A stretch of DNA of 64,000 bases from Alteromonas antoniana (GTDB taxonomy: Bacteria > Pseudomonadota > Gammaproteobacteria > Enterobacterales > Alteromonadaceae): the NCBI RefSeq assembly GCF_019249295.1, contig NZ_JAESDH010000017.1, forward strand, positions 50,190 to 114,189, in the 5' to 3' direction. The translations under genes and the position numbers were made by a program. The notes beneath the pieces are model-generated. The model saw only the letters and a program-made list of their open reading frames with translations, had not been told where the DNA came from and made no database searches. Position 1 is the first letter of the stretch; each line of letters begins with the position of its first letter. Of the stretch, positions 57,536-64,000 are shown piece by piece.

Positions 57536-59380
57536 TTAAATCGCCAATTTTTTCAGTTTACGTCCACCCCAGACCGCGTTAACAATCACACGCGTTACCA
57601 GAATGGCGGTAAACATAGACGTTGCGATACCAATCATCAGGGTAATCGAGAAGCCTTTAATTGGCCCGGTACCCACAGCGAACAAAATCAGCCCCGCAAT
57701 GAAGGTAGTAATATTCGCATCAAGAATGGTAGAAAAAGCGCTGTCGTAGCCATGGTGAATTGCCTGCTGCGGGCTTCTGCCGTCGCGCAGCTCTTCACGA
57801 ATCCGCTCAAAAATAAGTACGTTGGCGTCAACCGCCATACCTACAGTAAGTACGATACCAGCCATACCCGGCAGCGTCAGCGTAGCGCCCGGGATCATCG
57901 ACATGATACCCACAATCATCACCAGGTTAGTGATAAGCGCAAAGTTAGCTACCACACCAAAGGCTTTGTAGTAAATCAGCATGAAAACCAGAACGGCGGC
58001 CAGACCCCAGATAATGGCTTGCATACCCAGTTCAATATTTTCCTGACCAAGACTTGGCCCTACCGTACGCTCTTCAACAATCTGAATTGGCGCAATCAAC
58101 GCACCAGCACGCAACAGTAACGCCAGGTCACGGGCTTCTTTCGGCGAATCCAGTCCTGTAATCTGGAACTTACTGCCCAGTTGGGCACGGATTGTCGCGA
58201 CGCTGATGACCTGCTCATATTTTTCAAATACCAGTTTGCCATCTTCGTTACGTTCGTCGGTTGCCTTGTACTCGATAAACACGGTAGCCATTGGCTTGCC
58301 GATGTTGCCGCGGGTGGCGCGGGACATCTTATTACCGCCTTCTGAGTCCAGAGAAATATTAACATTAGGCAAACCGTACTCGTCCACACCACTGTTGGCA
58401 TCCACGATGTGGTTACCTTTCAGCATGATGCGTTTTTCCAGCAACTGCGGCACGCCTTCCTGGTTATCGATAATTTGTGAGCCCGGAGGCACGCGACCAT
58501 TCAGCGCATCACGGATATCATTCTTTTGGTCGACCATTCTAAATTCCAGCGTGGCCGTCGCGTTCAGGATCTCTTTTGCACGTGCAGTATCCTGAATACC
58601 AGGTAACTGCACCACGATGCGATCGGCACCCTGTTTCTGTACTACCGGCTCAGCCACACCCAGTTGGTTAACCCGGTTACGGATGATGGTTATGTTTTGT
58701 TTTACCGCGTTATCGCGGATTTCTGCCAGCTTGGCTTCAGAAAATACCGCACGCAGAACCAGGTCATCCATTTCAGTAAAAGTCAGGTCGCGGTTGCGGT
58801 TACGCAGGAAAAATTCTGCGCTCTCCAGCGTTTCCTGATCGCGGAATTTAATGTCGATGTAATCATCTTCCAGCGATACGGCACGATAGCGCAGACCTTC
58901 CTCACGAAGGGCGGTTCGGAAATCGCTTTGTGCATCTTCCAGAGACTTTGTCATGACCTCGGTCATATCCACTTCCATCAGGAAGTGCACACCACCGCGA
59001 AGATCCAGACCCAGCTTCATGGGTGTGCCACCTAACTCTTCCAGCCAGGCTGGGGTATCCGGTGCCAGGTTCATCGCAACGAAATAGTCTTCCCCTAGTG
59101 CTTCTTCCAGCACTTCACGGGCAACCAGTTGCGTATCGCCATTGTTAACACGAACCAGAATTTGTTCATTTTCAAATTCGATGCGCTTTGGTGTGATATT
59201 TTTTGCTTCAAGCGCTTGCTCGACCTGCGCCACCATCTGTTCAGTCACAGTGGCATCGCGGCCTGCGGAAATTTGTACGGCGTGATCTTCGCCATAGATA
59301 TTTGGTAGGGCGTAAAGTGCGCACATGCCAATCACAATGATTGCCACCAACACCCTCCAGATTGTATTTTTGTTTAACAC
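57536..59380 (-). CDS. secD: Protein translocase subunit SecD
   Basis: 614 residues with six membrane helices and a large periplasmic P1 head between helix 1 and 2. Conserved segments: [16 protein letters not shown] near 120-135, [26 protein letters not shown] region before helix 2, and [20 protein letters not shown] near 530-550 with the Asp involved in proton coupling. 55 bases after yajC. Confidence 0.97.
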   Translation of the reverse strand: MLNKNTIWRVLVAIIVIGMCALYALPNIYGEDHAVQISAGRDATVTEQMVAQVEQALEAKNITPKRIEFENEQILVRVNNGDTQLVAREVLEEALGEDYFVAMNLAPDTPAWLEELGGTPMKLGLDLRGGVHFLMEVDMTEVMTKSLEDAQSDFRTALREEGLRYRAVSLEDDYIDIKFRDQETLESAEFFLRNRNRDLTFTEMDDLVLRAVFSEAKLAEIRDNAVKQNITIIRNRVNQLGVAEPVVQKQGADRIVVQLPGIQDTARAKEILNATATLEFRMVDQKNDIRDALNGRVPPGSQIIDNQEGVPQLLEKRIMLKGNHIVDANSGVDEYGLPNVNISLDSEGGNKMSRATRGNIGKPMATVFIEYKATDERNEDGKLVFEKYEQVISVATIRAQLGSKFQITGLDSPKEARDLALLLRAGALIAPIQIVEERTVGPSLGQENIELGMQAIIWGLAAVLVFMLIYYKAFGVVANFALITNLVMIVGIMSMIPGATLTLPGMAGIVLTVGMAVDANVLIFERIREELRDGRSPQQAIHHGYDSAFSTILDANITTFIAGLILFAVGTGPIKGFSITLMIGIATSMFTAILVTRVIVNAVWGGRKLKKLAI

Positions 59381-59435
59381 AGAATATTCCTTTTTGCCGA
59401 AAGCCGACGATTTGCCGGCCCCGACGCGAAGTGAG

Positions 59436-59771
59436 TTACAGTGACTTCATAGTGCCTTTTGGCAGCACAGCAGTAACAGAGGATTTCTGAACAACAATGT
59501 TGTTATCATCGTTCAGAGCCACTTCGATAAAATCCTTGTCGTCAGACACCTTTGTGATGCGGCCAACCAGACCGCCCTGGGTAAGTACTTCATCACCTTT
59601 GCTCAAAGATGACACCAGATTTTTGTGCTCTTTCACACGCTTTGCCTGCGGACGGTAAAGCAGGAAATAAAAGATCAGGCCGAACACAGCCAGCATGATC
59701 AGCATTTCAAAGCCACCACCTTGCTGTCCACCACCACTTTGTGCGTACGCATTAGAAATAAATAAACTCAT
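59436..59771 (-). CDS. yajC: Sec translocon accessory protein YajC
   Basis: 111 residues from the ATG at 59771 (GGGGAG ribosome site); one membrane helix (about 22-42, [20 protein letters not shown]) with the RPQAKR motif right after it, then a small cytoplasmic beta domain ([17 protein letters not shown]). Forms a complex with SecDF. 22 bases after tgt. Confidence 0.95.
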   Translation of the reverse strand: MSLFISNAYAQSGGGQQGGGFEMLIMLAVFGLIFYFLLYRPQAKRVKEHKNLVSSLSKGDEVLTQGGLVGRITKVSDDKDFIEVALNDDNNIVVQKSSVTAVLPKGTMKSL

Positions 59772-59793
59772 GTTGCTCCCCAAATAACGTTTG

Positions 59794-60924
<1,131 letters not shown>

Positions 60925-60973
60925 TTATGCGCTTTGCGCGTCGGGTCGACGATATAGAAAAAATTTGGCGGCG

Positions 60974-60983
60974 ATTATACCAG
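60974..60983 (-). promoter_or_regulatory. Candidate extended -10 promoter of tgt-yajC-secDF
   Basis: Minus strand reads TGGTATAAT, an extended -10 with a perfect TATAAT, about 68 bases before the tgt start. The -35 region is poor, as is usual for extended -10 promoters. Confidence 0.5.
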
Positions 60984-61119
60984 TAATCGTCGACAGATCA
61001 TGCCCTCAATCGCGAGATTCTTAAGCTCTGGCGCATTTATCCGCCACAGTGACTAAAAGAGCCAATCTTATAAGTACACTCTTACCAGCGCACCACACTG
61101 TTTTGAAGAATCGAAAGTC

Positions 61120-62160
61120 TCAGGCTTTCTCGATAAACATGCTGTCACCATAGCTGAAGAAACGGTATTCCTTCTCGATGGCTTCCTGATAGGCATTCAT
61201 CACATTGTCGCGACCGGCAAACGCGCTTATCAGCATCATGAGTGTCGATTCTGGCAAGTGAAAGTTGGTAAACATGGCATCGACGACCTTAAACCGAAAA
61301 CCAGGGTAGATAAAAATATCGGTGTCGGCGTAGAACGGCATAATAATATTTGCCGTCGATTCTGCAGCAACCGCCGCTGACTCCAGCGAGCGCACCGATG
61401 TGGTACCCACTGCAATCACGCGTTTGCCCGCGGCTTTAGTTGCGAGGATCGCATCGACAACATCCTGCGGCACTTCCGCGTACTCTGAGTGCATTTTATG
61501 CGTTTCGATATCATCAACGCGCACTGGCTGGAATGTGCCGGCTCCCACGTGCAGAGTAACAAACGCGAGATTTACTCCCTTCTGTTTTAAAACCGCCAGA
61601 ATGTCATCATCAAAATGCAGGCCGGCCGTCGGTGCAGCTACTGCACCCGGCTTGGCGTTATACACCGTTTGATAACGCTCTTTGTCACTGTTTTCATCCG
61701 GCCTGTCGATATACGGTGGCAGGGGCATATGGCCGTGCTTTTCCAGCAGACTCAACACAGGCTCATCATGAAGAAAGTTAAGCAGGAACAGGGCATCGTC
61801 ACGGCCCTTCACCTCGGCGTCGATAGCGTCTTCAAGACGCAGTCTTGTACCCGGTTTTGGGGCTTTGCTCGCCCGCACATGTGCCAGTACGGTGTCGTCT
61901 GGCAATATACGCTCTACCAGCACTTCTACCTGACCGCCGGTTTCTTTTTTTCCTAACAGACGCGCCGGCATAACCCGGGTATTGTTAAACACCAGCAAAT
62001 CGCCCGGCTCGACCAGCTCTACCATGTCTTTAAATTGCCGGTGACTGGTGCGACCACTTATACCATTAAGATGCAACAACCGACTGTCGGCACGCTTTTC
62101 TGTTGGATACTTGGCAATGAGATGTTCAGGAAGCTCGAAGCTAAAATCTTTTAATTTCAT
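61120..62160 (-). CDS. queA: S-adenosylmethionine:tRNA ribosyltransferase-isomerase
   Basis: Converts preQ1-tRNA to epoxyqueuosine-tRNA, the step after Tgt. 346 residues (E. coli 356). Conserved N-terminus [27 protein letters not shown] and the segments [21 protein letters not shown] and [12 protein letters not shown] are all present. Upstream of tgt in the same direction. Confidence 0.97.
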   Translation of the reverse strand: MKLKDFSFELPEHLIAKYPTEKRADSRLLHLNGISGRTSHRQFKDMVELVEPGDLLVFNNTRVMPARLLGKKETGGQVEVLVERILPDDTVLAHVRASKAPKPGTRLRLEDAIDAEVKGRDDALFLLNFLHDEPVLSLLEKHGHMPLPPYIDRPDENSDKERYQTVYNAKPGAVAAPTAGLHFDDDILAVLKQKGVNLAFVTLHVGAGTFQPVRVDDIETHKMHSEYAEVPQDVVDAILATKAAGKRVIAVGTTSVRSLESAAVAAESTANIIMPFYADTDIFIYPGFRFKVVDAMFTNFHLPESTLMMLISAFAGRDNVMNAYQEAIEKEYRFFSYGDSMFIEKA

Positions 62161-62222
62161 TATGTACTTTAAAATTCAAAAACTTAAAAACAAAAACCGG
62201 GACACAAACACCCTGGTATTAA

Positions 62223-62252
62223 TTTACATACCTACGGCGCAGGTTCTATACG
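62223..62252 (+). promoter_or_regulatory. Promoter of a candidate small RNA
   Basis: Plus-strand TTTACA (62223-62228), 18-base spacer, TATACG (62247-62252). No plus-strand gene lies before the terminator at 62339-62364. Confidence 0.4.
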
Positions 62253-62258
62253 CACAAA

Positions 62259-62364
62259 AACTAGGCAAGCCTAACTTAAACGGTTAAGCTTTAGTCAGAT
62301 AGTGATGATGTTCTCCCAAACATTTCCCTTTCCTTTTGGCCCAACCCTTTGGTTGGGCTTTTTT
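62259..62364 (+). ncRNA. Candidate Hfq-type small RNA
   Basis: About 106 bases between a plausible plus-strand promoter and a strong plus-strand terminator, in a gap flanked by two minus-strand genes. It contains a short TAGGC/GCCTA stem near 62262-62273, an unpaired C/T-rich stretch (CCCAAACATTTCCCTTTCC) that could pair with ribosome sites, and a terminator with six T. No known sRNA family was recognised. Confidence 0.45.
62339..62364 (+). terminator. Rho-independent terminator on the plus strand
   Basis: Perfect stem GCCCAACC/GGTTGGGC with loop CTTT, then six T on the plus strand. The minus strand has no T run after the stem, so it does not serve the DUF6471 gene. Confidence 0.88.
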
Positions 62365-62371
62365 ATGCCCG

Positions 62372-62623
62372 TCATTCAAGGTCATTGAGTATCTCACGCA
62401 ACGTTTCAGTGCTGAGCGGACGGGCATTTAACACCATCATTACCTGCAAAAGTAAGTCAGCGCCCATGATACCTTTATTTATTTTATTTCGCAGGTTGTC
62501 TGCGCTTTGATCGACTCCTATTTCAGCCAGCCGCTCGCTCAGGCCCTGATATTTTACGCCACGCATAGACATTTCAGATTTCACTACGCGCTGAACCACC
62601 TGTCGCCAGTCATTTTTACCCAT
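62372..62623 (-). CDS. DUF6471-type small protein
   Basis: 83 residues from the ATG at 62623 (MGKNDWRQVVQRVVKSEMSMRGVKY); an in-frame ATG at 62638 is possible too. The body (YQGLSERLAEIGVDQSADNLRNKINKGIMGADLLLQVMMVLNA) looks like a small helix-turn-helix-like fold of the DUF6471 type. No membrane segment. Function unknown; a DNA-binding role is a guess from the fold pattern. Confidence 0.7.
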   Translation of the reverse strand: MGKNDWRQVVQRVVKSEMSMRGVKYQGLSERLAEIGVDQSADNLRNKINKGIMGADLLLQVMMVLNARPLSTETLREILNDLE

Positions 62624-62695
62624 TCTAAAAAACCCCATTTGTGACGTATAATTTACAAAGAAACACTTTTTTACACATAAAGAGCTTATTTGTTA

Positions 62696-62725
62696 TTGAC
62701 GATTATGTCAGAATAGTTCTACACT
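62696..62725 (+). promoter_or_regulatory. Promoter of the DUF2170-pspA pair
   Basis: TTGACG (62696-62701), 18-base spacer, TACACT (62720-62725), 82 bases before the DUF2170 gene. A sigma70-type promoter; no sigma54 -24/-12 element was found, unlike the classical psp operon. Confidence 0.55.
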
Positions 62726-62807
62726 GCAAGCGTGAATATTGGCGTGCAACGATTTTGTGGTTACAGTGAGCACGACAATTTCGCTTCAAACGTAAAGGAG
62801 AGACGCT

Positions 62808-63197
62808 ATGAGTTGGGATCTGGACAAGCTTGAATCCCTGTTAAAAGAGTACGACGACTATGTTGTGACTCGCGAAGAAGGTTGTTTACTTATTGCAAAC
62901 CAGGACGGCATTGACGCCTGGCTGGCAATCAGCGGCGAACAAATTCTGGTAGAAAGCCTGCTGTTTTCTTCCACCCAGGTCGCCGACAAAGCCGCACTGG
63001 ATCATGAGATCTTATCGACGCATATGGTATTTCCTCTGACCACGGTCGGGATATCAACCATAAACGGCGAAGAATACTACACCGCGTTTGGCGCGCTTAG
63101 TGCTCACTCAAAAGCAGAAAGCATTATTATTGAAGTTGAAACCCTGTTCCAGAACGTAGCCTCGTTTCTGGATGCATACGAAACCCATCTTAAATAA
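62808..63197 (+). CDS. yjfI: DUF2170 family protein (YjfI-like)
   Basis: 129 residues, acidic, no signal peptide or membrane helix. The start MSWDLDKLESLLKEYDDY and the overall length match DUF2170 (E. coli YjfI), with a clear AAGGAGAG ribosome site. The next gene is a PspA homologue 20 bases on, as in the E. coli yjfI-yjfJ order. Function unknown; an envelope-stress accessory role is inferred from the neighbour. Confidence 0.85.
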   Translation: MSWDLDKLESLLKEYDDYVVTREEGCLLIANQDGIDAWLAISGEQILVESLLFSSTQVADKAALDHEILSTHMVFPLTTVGISTINGEEYYTAFGALSAHSKAESIIIEVETLFQNVASFLDAYETHLK

Positions 63198-63217
63198 ATC
63201 GGGTTAAGGAGAAGCGA

Positions 63218-63898
63218 ATGTCAGTTTGGAAAAAATTAGTGACTGCAGTAAAAGGTGGCGCAAACGAAGCGGCACAATCTGTCGTAGACAGCCAGGCAAT
63301 TCGGATCCTGGAGCAGGAAATCCGTGAAGCGAAGGAAGAACTGAGAAAATCAGATCATGCACGCACGCAAATACTGGCGAAGTGCAAGCTTTCGCAACAG
63401 AAAGTAGACAGCTATAACGCGTCTATCTCTGAATATGAAAACCACGCCAGAAAGGCTGCCGATACCGACCGCCAGTTGGCGCTGGATTGCGCGCAGAAAG
63501 TCTCTGAACTGAAAGCAGAGCGCGAACAGGAGCAAAACTACCTCGACCAGTTCAAGCAGTCTGAAAAACAGTTGTCTCACAATATTCAACAGGCGAAAGC
63601 CAACCTGCGTCGCTTAGAGCAGCAGGTTGATATGGTAAAAGCCACTGAAAGTGTTCAGAAAGCACAAGTGGCCGTATCGTCGCGCCATATGGGTGCTAAC
63701 AGCAAAATGAAAACGGCGACCGAGTCATTAAGCCGTATTCAGGAAAAGCAGAAGTTACGTAATGCCGAGCTGGAAGCGGCGGAAGAGCTGGCCAGTGAAG
63801 AGTCCAGCAGCGACCTGGAAAAACGCCTGGCGCAAGCCGGTATCAAAGGCGGTCAATCGTCTGCGGACGATGAACTAAGCCGCATTCTGGGCAAATAG
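63218..63898 (+). CDS. PspA/IM30 family protein (YjfJ-like)
   Basis: 226 residues, almost wholly alpha-helical coiled coil of the PspA/IM30/ESCRT-III superfamily. It starts MSVWKKLVTAVKGGANEAAQ, an amphipathic N-terminal segment that in PspA binds membranes; GGAG precedes the ATG. Predicted to oligomerise on stressed inner membrane. The yjfIJ operon continues in other bacteria, but here an IS-like end begins 26 bases after the stop. Confidence 0.9.
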   Translation: MSVWKKLVTAVKGGANEAAQSVVDSQAIRILEQEIREAKEELRKSDHARTQILAKCKLSQQKVDSYNASISEYENHARKAADTDRQLALDCAQKVSELKAEREQEQNYLDQFKQSEKQLSHNIQQAKANLRRLEQQVDMVKATESVQKAQVAVSSRHMGANSKMKTATESLSRIQEKQKLRNAELEAAEELASEESSSDLEKRLAQAGIKGGQSSADDELSRILGK

Positions 63899-63923
63899 TC
63901 CTGAGCAAAGCCACCCACCGGGG

Positions 63924-64000
63924 CTGTCTCTTATACACAAATCCCTGCTAAGTAATTAGTGGGGATTTTTTTTGAACTCTATTTACCAAGCTTGATCAGA
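63924..64000. mobile_element. Probable end of an IS4-family (IS50-like) insertion sequence, continuing past the window
   Basis: CTGTCTCTTATACACA (63924-63939) matches the first 16 bases of the Tn5/IS50-type terminal repeat. Near the window edge CTTGATCAGA (63991-64000) resembles the IS50 inside-end core and contains a GATC site, as in Dam-regulated IS10/IS50 ends. No transposase reading frame is visible yet because only 77 bases are present. Confidence 0.55.
63940..63972 (+). terminator. Terminator just inside the IS-like end
   Basis: AATCCC pairs with GGGATT and the inner CTAA with TTAG around a GTAA loop, followed by seven or eight T on the plus strand. It would stop transcription entering from pspA, either as the pspA terminator or as insulation of a transposase gene. 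Confidence 0.7.

Noticed and set aside
62740..62770. Sigma54 promoter before the DUF2170-pspA pair
   Set aside because: A TGGC is present near 62741, but GC does not follow after 10 bases, so the -24/-12 rule fails.
63924..63942. Sequencing adapter (transposase mosaic end) left in the assembly
   Set aside because: The match to the 19-base mosaic end stops after 16 bases (ACACAAAT instead of ACACATCT) and continues into structured native-looking sequence with a terminator, so a genuine IS end is more likely. Not fully excluded.

Overview
The window reads as a chromosomal core segment of a marine gammaproteobacterium of the order Alteromonadales, close to Alteromonas. This rests on protein resemblance and gene order: tig-clpP-clpX-lon-hupB-ppiD, rlmN-pilW-rodZ-ispG-hisS-yfgM-bamB-der, guaBA divergent from xseA, and queA-tgt-yajC-secD-secF. 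Most genes lie on the minus strand. I saw no prophage, plasmid or CRISPR array.

Layout. 1-7340: protein quality control (ppiD start, hupB, lon, clpX, clpP, tig), with a heat-shock (sigma32) type promoter before lon. 7760-8320: five-gene tRNA operon Pro-Arg-His-Leu-Pro behind a promoter with a GC-rich discriminator. 8700-10110: folD and a DUF1415 gene. 10265-14764: an uncharacterised GldA/GldF/GldG-like ABC operon with a DUF4340 protein. 15160-23780: trmO, proS, a metallo-beta-lactamase-fold hydrolase, outer-membrane phospholipase A, a histone-deacetylase-like amidohydrolase, a chemoreceptor gene broken by an in-frame TAA, and a quinone-reductase-like gene. 24060-28667: guaB-guaA with divergent xseA. 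28858-39863: a lipoprotein of unknown function, then der back to rlmN. 40340: ndk.

41075-49183 is the most informative region: iscR-iscS followed by sufB-C-D-S-A-T-E. The ISC regulator and an IscS-type desulfurase head a complete SUF machine, and iscU, hscBA and fdx are absent here. Two adjacent IscR-type boxes precede iscR and one precedes sufB, each overlapping a -35 element, so both transcription units look like one IscR regulon.

49282-56231: cysE and trmJ, then an acyltransferase/SGNH-hydrolase pair placed between trmJ and suhB, a 266-bp folded element with terminal inverted repeats just after suhB, and a second acyltransferase divergent from a membrane-anchored LytTR regulator. 56584-62160: secF-secD-yajC-tgt-queA. 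62372-63898: a small DUF6471 gene and a DUF2170/PspA pair. The window closes at what looks like the end of an IS4-family (IS50-like) insertion sequence.

Non-coding signals that stand out are two candidate small RNAs (minus strand about 15287-15163; plus strand about 62259-62364), promoters nested in the terminator of the preceding gene (hisS clearly, clpP possibly), a 9-bp tandem repeat coding an Asp-Ala-Gln linker in pilW, and a three-copy 20-bp intergenic repeat. All assignments come from reading motifs and gene order; no database search was run.
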